Part shown: piece by piece, positions 54,439-64,000 of the stretch
How positions within the stretch are numbered: the first letter of the stretch is position 1
Layout: each line of letters begins with the position of its first letter
Source: Selaginella moellendorffii
Lineage: Eukaryota; Streptophyta; Lycopodiopsida; Selaginellales; Selaginellaceae
Assembly (NCBI RefSeq): GCF_000143415.4
Contig: NW_003314291.1
Span: 664,006-728,005 of the forward strand
Length of the DNA stretch: 64,000 nucleotides
Direction of reading: 5' to 3'
The notes under the pieces: generated by a model
What the model saw: only the letters and a program-made list of their open reading frames with translations
Told to the model about the DNA's origin: nothing
The model's database searches: none
Program-made: the position numbers and the translations under genes

Positions 54439-57400
54439 TCAGCATTGATCCGAGGTCCACTCGACTGGGAACTTCTGAGGGCCAAACCCGGGAAGTGTCG
54501 TCCATTTTACTGGCACCCAGAACTCCAGAGTCCTCAGCATTACGCTCCATTGCCTCCATAACGATTCCTCCTCCATAACCACCCATTTTGTGTCAGCGAC
54601 CTTCTCCAAAAGTGCCAGCCTCACTTGCTGCGTCCGAACCTTGACGTCCCGAATGACTGCGTGAGCAAACTCCCCACCTTTTCCACTCCCTTTGACAATC
54701 ACAACGTCGCCTTTAACTGGCCAAGGCGGAATGCATGGCTGGTTCCTGGCCTTGAGTAGCGTTCTCGCATGTCCAGCCACAGGCCCGCCACTGAGACCCC
54801 AGGCGTTGAAACTTACATCGTCCCCTGGTTTTAAAAACCACTTTAGAAACTCTGAAACTCTGGAGGCCAAAAAACAAACTCGTTCTTACCGGCACGATCA
54901 CCGACCGGGCCACCGAACGGTTGTAACGATCCTTCTTCCTGGGAGATGGCGCTTGCGAGCGCTGCAAGTTTATCTTTGATCCTGGAGGCTGCTGTTGCTG
55001 GCTGAATCGGCAGTCTGCTAAGTTGAGGTATCTTTGGCTCGACCACACCCTCTAGCATTTGTACTATTCTGCTCATCTTCGGTCGCTGTACAGGGTCCTC
55101 TTGAATGCAGCACAGCGCTGTTCGGATTGACCGCTTCGCATCGTCTCCGTAAAAGTACTCGATTTCCTCCTGGAGGCGGTCGTCAACCAGTTCTAGTGTT
55201 CGGCCTTCTTCCACCATGCGGACGGCCCAGGCCGGTAAGTACCACTGCTCCGAGCCTTTGGTTAAGTCGATTGTCTCCCGTCCACAGATGAGCTCCAGCA
55301 ACACCATACCAAAGCTGTAGACATCGGCTTTGGTGGTGACGGAGGACTGATGCATCCATTCTGGAGCAAGGTAGCCTGGCGTTCCTCTCATGTTGGTGAT
55401 GACCTTGCTTTTGTCTCTGTCGATCAGTTTTGAGAGGCCGAAGTCGGCAACCTACACAGCGCCAGAGGTAAGACTTGAGAAAAGAATAGACTTCTAACCT
55501 TTGCTACAAAGTTGTTATCTAGGAGGATGTTCTCTGGCTTCACGTCCAAATGAATAATCTGCTGGTTGCATTCCTCATGAAGGTACGCTAGTCCTTTCGC
55601 TGTTCCAACAGCAATGCTAAAACGTTTTGGCCAGTCAAGGATACCTCCTTTTCCTGCGGGCATGAAAACGAGAACATGAATCGTTTTGCTTGCGAAGAAA
55701 CAGAGATCACGTACCTGGAGCTGAAAACAACCATCTATCCAGCGAGCCATTTGGCATAAAGTCGTAAACAAGAACTCGATGCTTCTTTTCGGCACAGAAT
55801 CCCCTGAGTTGCAGTATGTTGACGTGACGGACGCTAGCCATGGTATTCATCTCCGCTTTGAATTCCTTCTCACCTTGAGTTGAGGTTTGTTCCAGGACTT
55901 TGACGGCCACTTTGCTTCCGTCCTTGAGGCATCCCTCGTACACACCTCCAAAGCCGCCGTCACCCAGCTGCTTGGCAAAGTTTTCGGTGATCTTTCTGAG
56001 GCTGCTGAATGAGAACTTTTGCGGGATAACCGATGGGAAGAGGTTTTTGATCTCGGGCTTGGAAGAAGGCTTGGCTTGAGGTGCCTTCGCTGGCTGCTTC
56101 TTCTCGGCACACAGCGCCGCAAGAATGGCCAAGGCAGCAGCTCCAAGGAATCCAGAGAGAGCCACTGTTGCTTTATACTGGGAAACAAGACAACGTATAG
56201 AAAAGTAAGCTAAGTTTTCTCTTTATACCTTGATAGATTGTGTTGCTGGCTGCTTTCGAAACGACAGGCTAGCGAGAAGTGATCTTCCAGCTCCGAGTGA
56301 TCGGCGAGTTTCAAGCATGTGTCCTTGACTATGAACCTTTGCAACGAAGTTAGTGATGAAATTCTTTCTTTCTTTCTTGATAACTTACTGAGTTCTCGCT
56401 AGCATTTTTGGAAATCGCAAGCAAGCTGTGGACGTTTTCCGTGGCGATGTTGGCCGCGCACCGACAGTTGGAAGCATTGCTACAAATGCTGCACGGCCTT
56501 TCACCGTCGGAAAGCTGGCAGCTGTGGCGTCTCGAGGAAAGAAAACGCTGCGACCTCGACCTGTGGGAGAACCAAAACGAGAATTAGACATGATGGCTAC
56601 GTAAGGAAAGACTAAGCGAGCGAGGTAAGTAGCTATCCGGAATCTGGATGGAAGAAAACAGACAAAACAGACAACTTTAATGCTTTGCAGGCAGCACCAG
56701 CTTTACGATTTTTTATCTGGACGAGATCTCTCGCTAGTTCGCTCCAGCTGCTGAAAGAAAGAGAAGAGGATTTGGAGGGACGGACGGATGGATACTTACA
56801 CCAGAGAGTCACTCTCGGAGCACTCGACGTCGACGTGAACAACACCAGCATCACTGAGAAGAAGCGCCAGGGCCGAGTGGCCGCTTAAAACTTTGATGGG
56901 ATCGTAGCTTCCAGGATCACAGCTACAGGAAAGTGGAGCTCCTGGTGGAGGTGGTCCATGGACGAGATGGAGTCCAGTGGAACTCAGCTCGGCATGGACA
57001 GAGAGATCGCAGCTAGATCTCCTTCGGAAAAAAGAGGATCAGCTTTAGCGAACAACAAAGAAGAAGAAAAATGGAGGAGAAAAGGAAAGATTTCTAGCAC
57101 CTGTTGCTACAGAGACTCCATGTCCATACTTGAGAGGTCCCGTGGTAAAGGACGAGGCCTGTGGATTCCATGGAAAGCCTGTAAGGACCACTAACCTGTG
57201 GCACCACCAAAGCGATCTAAAGTTAGCTCCCGATTTTCCAAGATGGTGACACTCACTGTAGCTTTCAATCTTTCAATCGAAAAGTAGAAATCTAAGCAAG
57301 CAAGACACCATAGGAGAAGAATCTTGTAAGAATTGGAAGAGACTTAGAGCAAGCAAGAAAGCAAGCAAGACACCATAGGAGAAGAATCTTGTAAGAATTG

Positions 57401-58251
57401 GAAGAGACTTAGAGCAAGCAAGAAAGCAAGCAATGAGATTTCTCCTGTCTTACCAGTTGCATGCCTGGATCGAGAGCCTGCCCAGGGAGTAAAACATCCA
57501 CGGGACGCTGGAAACTCTCCCACGCGACGCTGCCATCGCGCTCGTCCTTGACGAGCAAGTTTCCATCGCTGCGAAGCTCCAGAGAGGAAGAATTGGAAGA
57601 AAATGGTGGTGAAGTCGCGGAAGAAGAAGAAGAAGAGGATGAAGATGAAGAAGAAGAAGACCACACTGGATTGCGTTGCGAATCTAGCAGCACCAGCGCG
57701 TTGTGGCGGAGCTCGAGCGTGGCATTCTCGCCGACAAGGATGGGCACTTGCTTGTCATCACTGGCGCACCACACTCGTCGCCGGTGCCTCGCGCTTCTGT
57801 GCGGATAGAGGAACACCGCGAGGACGAACGCTCCCGCCGGGCGAGGCGCGGCGAAGAATCCAAACGCGAATCTGGGGAGCACCCACGAGACCCAATGTGA
57901 GGCACTGCTCGGATCAATGGACACAGGATTCGAAAGAATGTGGAGCGCGCTGCTCGCTCGGATCGATCGAGAAAGAGTGAAAAGAAAAGAGGGAGAAGTT
58001 CCATACCTCGTCTCTGGTGGATGTAGTATCAACCTTGCAGCCAAACCAGGTTTTTTGCCCAGAATTGTGAGCTCGCCACTGTTGCTCCAAGTCTTTCCTG
58101 GATCATTTGGACTTGGAAGTGAAAGATTGTCATGGCTTCCATCGTCACTGATTTGAATGGTCTTGGAGGCGGTGCTAGAAACCATAGCCATGAGCACGAG
58201 AAAGGCCAAGAAAGTCTTGTCCGCCACCACCACCGTGAACCTCAACTTCAT
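54439..58251 (-). CDS. G-type lectin receptor-like kinase (SD2-5-like) with extra C-terminal region, 10 exons
   Basis: Exons (minus) 58251-58007, 57871-57454, 57195-57101, 56922-56800, 56560-56389, 56336-56229, 56177-55715, 55653-55499, 55451-54890 and 54824-54439 join in frame to about 908 residues. N-terminus MKLRFTVVV is a signal peptide; then a bulb-lectin domain (FAFGFFAAPRPAGAFVLAVF...GNLLVKDERD.SVAWESF) interrupted by a 13-Ser run, a Cys-rich EGF-like part (RPCSICSNASNCRC), the membrane span ALSGFLGAAALAILAALCA, and a kinase with GDGGFGGVYEG, VAVKVLE, IIHLDVKPENILL (non-RD), ADFGLSK and GTPGYLAPEW. After the kinase, exons 9-10 add about 150 residues with LSGGPVAGHARTLLKARNQP and KGDVVIVKGSGKGGEFAHAV, unusual for this class. 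Plasma-membrane receptor kinase, ligand unknown. Confidence 0.88.
57305..57434. repeat. 65-bp tandem duplication inside intron 2 of the lectin kinase gene
   Basis: Two adjacent near-identical 65-bp units beginning acaccataggagaagaatc at 57305 and 57370, flanked by gcaa repeats. It enlarges the intron between exon 2 and exon 3. Confidence 0.8.
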
Positions 58252-59690
58252 GAACTTGTTCTCGCCAGGAAGGGCTGTGTTCTTTCTCTTCTTCTTGCAT
58301 GGTTTGCTTCTACCTTGGTGCATATCTAAAAGAATTTGCTCGCAGGGAAGGAGAAAACGAGAGGAGAGCGGAGAAAGAATTAAAAAAACCAACCTTTGGT
58401 AAGGCCTGGCATGCTACCCCTCACAAAACAAAATATGCTTGCTGCAAAGGACTAAGCGTTGTGTCAAGTGTGACAAAGATGTGACAAAGATGTGCCAGAG
58501 AGGAGAGGAAGGAAAAACGAAAGATTGATGGATGGAACATCTTGGCATCAACCAATCACAACACCAGCAGCTCCAAAAAGCTTCTAGGACGGAGATGGTC
58601 CACGAAAAAGGAGCTCAAAATCCATTCGTTTCTCGCGAGCAAGGCCGCGAGGGAAGAACAGGCCTTATCACATTTGCGGTGTAAAACCTGTCATTTCTGA
58701 TAGCAAACACGCAATTGCTCGTCAGAAGAGGGAAAGAAGCACTCGTACACACACACACGACAATATGAACTTCTCTCTTGATCCTCTCTAGAGAGCACTG
58801 GAAAGAATTAAAGCTCTGGGATGAGTGATCTTCATTCCTTCTTCTTCTTCCTCGACCTCTTCTTCTTCGTCCAGGCAATGCTGGATGATCGTTCTGTCAA
58901 AATGTGATTGAGTGCTAGCAGCACTGTAGCTCTCTGATCACAATCCTCTCTCGACGAATTTTTTTTCCTACTTTCCCCTGAGAGCTCTGCTATTTGTTGC
59001 TCCAATCCAAGAAAAAAAGTGAAATTAGCAAAAAGAGAGATTTTTTCCATGAATAAGTAAAGTGCAAGTTCCTTTAGCAAATAAAAGACACACAGTCACT
59101 ACTCCATACCCATCTTCCTTATAGCAAAACGAGCACCACCTTTTTTTCCCGGAAGAGAAATTCCTCGCATGGATAAACCTTCCTTCTTTGAAGAATTAAA
59201 ATCACGCATATCAATGGCGGGCGACGTGATCTCCACATGTTGTACGTAATAAAATTGAAGAACTTCGAGCGCTTCGCTGGAAAACAAAAACATTCCTGGA
59301 CGAATTCCTGGCAAAAAATTTCTTCGTAATCAAGCAGCCCCTCTTGAAACAAATCTACAGACCTTTTTCTCTGTTGAAGAACAAAAGATGAGACGTGCAT
59401 TTTTTGAGTCAGTCGTGAAATGCCCGAGAGGAAACGAGTACCATTTTGTCCAAAGTGATCACGAACCATAGAATAGAATTTCCATCATCGCTTGATCCGC
59501 ACAAGTTTCTCTGCAGCATTATTAAAAATCTGTCAAATGGATCGTGCCGTCTTCTTCCAGATCTCTCATGTTCGGGAAAGAGTGTTCATATTGTTTCTTA
59601 AACAAGGACCAAGCTCCTCTCGTTTTGTACGTATTTTCTGTGGTCGAAATCACGTTAAATCAATCGAGCGATACTCACCCCTGTTTTCTT
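58252..59690. other. Upstream region of the lectin kinase; no clear gene
   Basis: Contains only short ORFs on both strands. T/A-rich and CTT-repeat tracts lie near 58835-58868. A minus-strand reading at 59470-59100 is open but not recognisable. Presumably promoter and untranslated sequence. Confidence 0.35.
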
Positions 59691-60180
59691 TGATTTCTTC
59701 ACGCTCGATCTTCTTTGTCCCTTTTCCTGATGAAAGACAAGCTGAAAAGCCAGATTCAATCGACCAATGAGCGCGGCGTACCTCCCTGAAACCTTGTCTT
59801 GTTGTTCAGTGATATTTCTTTTCTTTAGTAGCTTGACAGGAGAAATCGTGGACCGCGTCTTCACCCTGGAAAGAAGAAAAGATAGATAACTAGTTTTAAG
59901 CTTCATGCGATAGAAAAAGAAAATATTACTGGAACCAGCAGCAACCGCAACAGCGATCGTAAACACAACAGCTGTTGTGCAACGAGCACTGAAACAAGAA
60001 AAAAGGAGAATAAAAGGAAAAAGAAAGAGAACTGTGCTGGAAGGCGAAACATCAGCTAGATAGAGCGGTCTGGAGTCGTCTGGAGCAGTCTGGAGCAGTC
60101 TGGTGCAGCAAGTTTTCTTTGTCAACAGCGATTTTGTCACTCTAGATTCCCTGCTCGTCAAACAACTCAAGAGATTAGGA
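59690..60180 (-). CDS. Possible minus-strand gene piece with a membrane span, unresolved
   Basis: On the minus strand a segment near 59990-59930 reads RCTTAVVFTIAVAVAAGSS, a good single membrane span, followed after a donor-like site by a T-rich tract with acceptor ttccag near 59870 and a basic exon-like VKTRSTISPVKLLKKRN. The arrangement (span, basic stretch) recalls the juxtamembrane part of receptor kinases, but no kinase follows. Probably a relic or a small membrane protein. Confidence 0.3.
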
Positions 60181-60230
60181 AAATACTTTTGATTGGGAGT
60201 ACCTCCAGCTGAGAGGAAGAAAATATACCA

Positions 60231-60303
60231 CGCACCAGACAGGGGTCGAACCTGTGGCCTTCTGCTTAGGAAACAGACGCTCTATCCACTGAGCTACAGG
60301 CGC
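60231..60303 (-). tRNA. tRNA-Arg (CCU)
   Basis: 73 nt on the minus strand. D-arm box TAGCTCAGTGG, anticodon loop TTCCTAA with anticodon CCT, T-arm GGTTCGACCCC, acceptor stem GCGCCTG with CTGGTGC (one G-T pair and one T-T mismatch), discriminator G. No intron. A TTTT run follows within about 10 nt. It lies about 30 bp past the stop codon of the SOUL gene. Confidence 0.93.
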
Positions 60304-60334
60304 ATTAGGCAAAAGCTCTTGAGTATTAATCACC

Positions 60335-61592
60335 TCAATCTTGTATTTCTTCCACTTCGAGAGCCACTTCGTTGCGCCGGAACATCGGCGGAGTGAAAGG
60401 AGGATTATACTGCACGGCGCACACGAGCTTTCAGTGTTGATTGCCACTCCAGCGATAGTTTCATCTATACAAACCTGAGCCACCTCTACTCGAGCACCAG
60501 GTTTTACTCGCACCTTGCCATCCAGCTTGATGCTCTGCCGCATCTTTTCTTCTCTCTTCCTCACCTCTTCGTCGCTTACCAGTCCTGAAGAAGTACTGTG
60601 ATCTTCAGCACTAGCTCGATCTTTGTCACAATACCTGAGAAGCTTGTCACAGCCATCAAGGCCGCTGGCACACGTCTTATTGTCACCGAGCTGTCTTCCG
60701 GTGTAGGCAAAGTTTCTTCCGTGTAGCTTGACGGCATCACGAAAGCCATTTTCCATTCATCCTCGGCTTCCTGTGTGTAGATCAACAGAACTTTAGTATA
60801 AACAGGGAGACGAAACGAAACATAGAAACAAAAACGTGTAGTACCTGTGTTGAGACAACAGGGGTTGTCATTTCCAGCTTGATGGACTCGTTCTTGACAA
60901 GCACAGGAGTCGTCATTGCCATTTCCTGCTGCTTAGTGTTCTAAGAGAAAACGAAGAGAAAAAGAGTAAATAATTTGATTGAAAGCTCTTGGCTTTAGCA
61001 AAAAAGGTGCTAGCCTTCCCAAATATGTACGTTGCAATTGTATTGAACGCCTGCGACGAGCCAAAGAACTCAAAACCTTTTTTTCCAGGCATGCTCGTTT
61101 CGGCAACAAGATATGACTGCAAGCCAACGATAATTTATAGCAGAAAGAAAGAAAGACTCTCACCTCGACTTGGCGAATCTCATAGCCATAATGCCGACTG
61201 ATCACCCGGTATGGAATAGTCTCCAGATCAGGCACTAAAAAGAATACAAACGTTACCAACTTAATCAAGTGAGAGAGCTAAGAAAACGAAAAAGAAAAAG
61301 AAAAAAACCAGTCATCAAAGCTTCCTCCATATTCCTTGCCTGTGAGACCCTGGCCAGCGACGAATCCAGTTGCTTGATGCTATCGGCGAAAAGCCTCTCG
61401 ATTCCTGGACTAGCAGCGCCATACTTGACAATTTGAGCGAGAAATCTTCCATTACATACCTTGCCTCGTTTTGGACGCAGCAGTGAGTGAGAGCGCTACG
61501 AGCAGAGAAGAGCGCCGGTCGCCAAATGCCGCCCTTGGACACGATCGCGGCACTCGCATTGCCATCGCCACAGCGCTCGCCAAAGAAGCCAT
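60335..61592 (-). CDS. SOUL-family heme-binding protein, 8 exons, two GC-AG introns
   Basis: Exons (minus) 61592-61465, 61409-61309, 61234-61164, 61116-61015, 60940-60845, 60770-60635, 60584-60475 and 60409-60335 join to about 272 residues. SOUL/HEBP proteins bind tetrapyrroles; plant members often sit in plastids. The N-terminal 45 residues are Ala/Ser/Arg-rich and look like an organelle transit peptide. The SOUL domain follows: YRVISRHYGYEIRQVE, SYLVAET, YIFGKNTKQQEMAMTTPV, LEMTTPVVSTQ, WKMAFVMPSSYT, LPTPEDSSVTIRRVP, FSGLVSDEEV and the closing YNPPFTPPMFRRNEV. Exons 1-2 and 4-5 join in frame only if GC donors (AG|gcaagg and AAG|gctagc) are used. Two tRNA-Arg genes flank the gene on the same strand. 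Confidence 0.88.
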
Positions 61593-61686
61593 TCTTTCAA
61601 AGAAGGAAAAAAAAAAAACCCCTAATCTGCCACGTGTCGTCACGTAGAAGACCTAAAAAGATCCAAAAGCCCTAAAAGGCATTCCT

Positions 61687-61759
61687 CGCGCCAGACAGGG
61701 GTCGAACCTGTGACCTTCTGCTTAGGAAACAGACGCTCTATCCACTGAGCTACAGGCGC
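61687..61759 (-). tRNA. tRNA-Arg (CCU), second copy
   Basis: 73 nt, differing from the copy at 60231-60303 by two bases (GGTCAC for GGCCAC in the variable region; acceptor CTGGCGC for CTGGTGC, restoring a G-C pair). Anticodon CCT, boxes TAGCTCAGTGG and GGTTCGACCCC intact. A TTTT run follows. It lies about 95 bp upstream of the SOUL start codon. Confidence 0.95.
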
Positions 61760-61857
61760 CGGCGAGATGACGAGGTTTTAAAACAGTAAAACCCACGTGC
61801 TTAATTCTAAGTAATTAAGCCGGGGTTTTAGGAGTTTTAGGGCTCGTGGAGAAGGCG

Positions 61858-63334
61858 ATGGCGGACGAGGAGAGCTCCAGCGCATGGCTCCACTCGGCGC
61901 TGATGCGCGTCTGCTCCGATCAAGCGGCGTTGGGCCTCCAGCTCGATTCCGACACCGTCGCCAGTCTGGTTTGCTACTGCGAGCTCGCCACGCCCGCCGA
62001 CGCCGCGGAATACATCGTTGTAAGTTCCTTTCCTTTGTGAATTCCCTGTTTCCCATCTCCAGGGAAGAAATGCGGCATTGCCTTCTCATTGATTTTGCTG
62101 GCAGAACATTGTCGGACACGAATTGTGCGTGGAAATCGTCGAGGAGTATTTAAAACGGAGGACCACACCGCCAACCACGATCAAATCCAGCACCGGTACG
62201 CCATTGCAAGCATATCAAAAGCCTCAGGAAGAATCGACGTGGTCGGCCGGGGGGAAGAATGCTTCTCGAGCTGGAAAGCAAAAAGTCGCTAGCGGTCGCG
62301 AGGCAAATCCTGCTGCTGCCGCTGCCGCTCCAACTTCTTCCACAAAGGCTGCATCGTCTAGAAGAGAAAAAGCTTCCTCTGGAAGAGCAAAAAAGGGAGT
62401 GACAGTGGCGGAGGCGAGCAAGATGATCCTCAATCCCGGAAAGCCTTGTGACTGCCAAGCAACGCGGCACGAGCTCGTGAATAATTGTTTGTCGTGTGGG
62501 AAGATCGTCTGCCAGCAAGAGGGTGAAGGGCCATGCAGCTTTTGCGGTGCTCTCGTGCTGAAAGAAGGCAGTGCCTATGCTGGTCTGGAGGGAAGTCTGT
62601 TGCCAACTTCGGAGGCCGAGGCTGCCGCGCAAGCGTTCAAGGACAGATTGGTGGAGTACGATCGAAACTCGGCTTCTCGCACGACTGTCATTGACGACCA
62701 GAGCGACTTTTTTGAGATCGAGGGTGATTCTTGGGTGTCAGAGCAGGTAAGTGCTCTTGCTCTCTTGACAAAAAACTTACGCGTTTTATGGAGCAGGAAA
62801 AGCAGCTACTGAGGAAAAAGCAAAAGGAGTTTGAGATGGCAGAGGAGGAACGCAAAAAGCGAGTCGTTGTGACAATTGATCTCTTGGGCCGCAAGGTTTG
62901 TATTGTATTGGGAATAGCGACACGGATTGTAACGACTTTTACTTCTGTTTTTTCTTCTTTCACAGGTTGTCATGGCTGGTGGACCAGAAGAAGCAACAGT
63001 GGTTGGAAGCAGCAATTCAGCGAGTTTGGCAACAGCGCATGACCGGGAGAAAACTTTCCGCGTGAAAGCAAGTCCTGACGTTCGAGAGCTTCCGGTCTAT
63101 GTCAACACCGAATCGTCCAGAGATAGAGCAAACAAGAGCAAGGCAGCCTCCACAAGCACGGCGGCAGTGACCGGTCGAGTGCAGTACCAGGACGAATTTA
63201 CGGAAGCATTACTGGGTCGCAAGATGGAGCTTCTAGAGATTGATACGGCACCACAGCATAAGTGGCAGCAACCCAGGCTAATGGAAGGATCGTCAGCATT
63301 TGAGGAGGCGTCTCAGAGCTTCGAGTGCGCATAG
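61858..63334 (+). CDS. TRIP4/ASC-1-like C2HC5 zinc-finger protein, 4 exons
   Basis: Exons 61858-62019, 62105-62746, 62797-62895 and 62966-63334, all phase 0, give about 423 residues, close to plant homologues (about 400). In animals ASC-1 (TRIP4) is a transcription coactivator and part of a complex that handles collided ribosomes; plant versions are little studied. Visible: an N-terminal helical region (LHSALMRVCSDQAALGLQLD), an Ala/Ser/Lys-rich linker, and the diagnostic C2HC5 finger at about residues 163-195 (CDCQATRHELVNNCLSCGKI, then CQQEGEGPCSFCG). A charged coiled-coil (EKQLLRKKQKEFEMAEEERK) and a Ser-rich tail follow. I see no C-terminal ASCH domain, as in other plant members. The ATG at 61858 is preferred; it lies about 100 bp from the divergent tRNA. 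Confidence 0.88.
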
Positions 63335-63715
63335 AATTTCACGGGCTGGATAGCTGGCTGGCTGGTCACGAAATGGATACAAGGACGAGAACTGGTTGGT
63401 CACGCATTAGTGGAGTTTGGATCAACCAATCCTTGCTGGACGTGTGGGACTAGAACAGCGACTTGCTTTCTTACAGGGGAAGTTTTCCGGAGTGTAGTGG
63501 TTGCCGCTTTTCGTACTCTAATCACTCCTTTTACGTCGTGAGCTGGTCTTTTACATTGATGTGAGCTTTGGTTTTTTTCCAGGAGCTTCCTTTCGTTCTT
63601 TGGCGGAGCAAAGATCTCGGCGGAAGTGTAAGCAAGTTCTCTTCTCTCCATGATTCGTATACATTCAATGTGGGATTTTTTTTGGCCAGGTGAAGCGCTC
63701 TTCCAGCCGCTGAGA
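63335..63715. other. Intergenic between the TRIP4-like and LRR genes
   Basis: About 380 bp with a small ggctggctgg repeat at 63352-63365. No gene seen; 3' region of one gene and promoter/leader of the next. Confidence 0.5.
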
Positions 63716-64000
63716 ATGGTTTCGCTCTTCGTCATTGCGGCTTCGCTGCTCTGGAGTCACTGGTACATCGACTTTGCACAGGGATGCATTGCTGCCGAGA
63801 AGGATGCCCTGCTCAAAGTCAAGGCGCAGATCACGGAGGACCCAACAATGTGTCTGGTTTCATGGAGGGCTTCTTCGGCGGACTGTTGCAAGTGGTCCAG
63901 GGTAACTTGTGACCCCGACACCGGTCACATTGTCGAGCTCTACCTCCGGAATTGCTTCTTCAAGGGGACCATCTCCAGCTCCGTTGGGAAGCTCACAAAG
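63716..64000 (+). CDS. LRR protein, N-terminal part (cut by window end)
   Basis: ATG at 63716 opens a frame that runs to the window end (95 codons). A signal peptide (MVSLFVIAASLLWSHWYIDF) is followed by the plant LRR N-terminal cap: AEKDALLKVKAQITEDPTMC, SWRASSADCCKWSRVTCDPD, then the first repeat HIVELYLRN...GTISSSVGKLT. The paired cysteines (CCKW..VTC) are typical of secreted or receptor-type LRR proteins such as DRT100/PGIP-like proteins and LRR receptor kinases. The part that would decide between these lies outside the window. Confidence 0.85.
   Translation, partial: MVSLFVIAASLLWSHWYIDFAQGCIAAEKDALLKVKAQITEDPTMCLVSWRASSADCCKWSRVTCDPDTGHIVELYLRNCFFKGTISSSVGKLTK

Noticed and set aside
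59119-59469. 116-codon minus ORF as a gene
   Set aside because: No domain, no splice context, unusual composition; I see no support beyond being open.
61410-61470. Reading the first SOUL intron with the GT donor at 61460
   Set aside because: That joins exon 2 in the wrong frame and destroys the SPGIERLFADSIKQLDSS reading; the GC donor four bases earlier restores it.
1-64000. CRISPR arrays, operons, bacterial promoters, phage genes
   Set aside because: The window is a plant nuclear sequence with spliced genes; no spaced repeat array of CRISPR type was seen, and the tandem repeats lack unique spacers.

Overview
The window is nuclear DNA of a land plant, most probably a free-sporing vascular plant such as the lycophyte Selaginella (inference). 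Reasons: almost every intron I could reconstruct is only about 45-115 nt long with clear GT-AG borders; the gene content is plant-specific (NAC factor, class III peroxidase, G-type lectin receptor kinases, LEA protein, photolyase/hydrolase fusion); and a FAM228-like gene is present, a family otherwise known from organisms with motile cilia, which fits swimming sperm.

Region 1 (about 1-15,500) is mobile-element territory. Its core is a structurally complete LTR retrotransposon at 4321-11891, on the minus strand. It has LTRs of 1732 and 1719 bp, a 5-bp target duplication GATCC, a primer-binding site resembling the 3' end of initiator tRNA-Met, and an internal region with no long ORF, so it looks non-autonomous (LARD-like). 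Each LTR carries a C/T- or G/A-rich minisatellite of mixed 11/12-bp and 6-bp units that stays open in many frames and creates spurious long ORFs. A 5'-truncated copy in opposite orientation (about 1400-4083) sits 237 bp away, forming a very large inverted repeat. A further LTR of a related family starts at 12309, and a decayed MULE transposase follows (13.5-15.5 kb).

Region 2 (15.7-27.4 kb) is genic: an ectodomain-less SD2-5-type receptor kinase, fragments of a papain-like protease and a PPR gene, an 11-exon kelch gene fused to an uncharacterised C-terminal region, a class III peroxidase on the minus strand, a small LEA-like gene with ABA-type promoter motifs, and an uncharacterised gene.

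Region 3 (27.4-37 kb) is an AT-rich graveyard of elements: MULE transposase with SWIM zinc-finger remnants, a decayed LTR of the first family, and Ty3/gypsy RT, RNase H and integrase fragments plus a gag fragment on the opposite strand.

Region 4 (37-64 kb) is dense with genes: FAM228-like, NAC factor, glutamine-dependent NAD+ synthetase with a broken partial duplicate behind it, a photolyase N-domain/alpha-beta hydrolase fusion, an intronless gene that looks bacterial in style, a full-length G-type lectin receptor kinase with an unusual C-terminal extension, a SOUL heme-binding gene bracketed by two tRNA-Arg(CCU) genes, a TRIP4/ASC-1 zinc-finger gene, and the start of an LRR gene cut by the window end. 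The genes are independent eukaryotic units and I see no operon-like co-function. Exon coordinates come from reading splice sites and frame by eye and could be off by a base or two.
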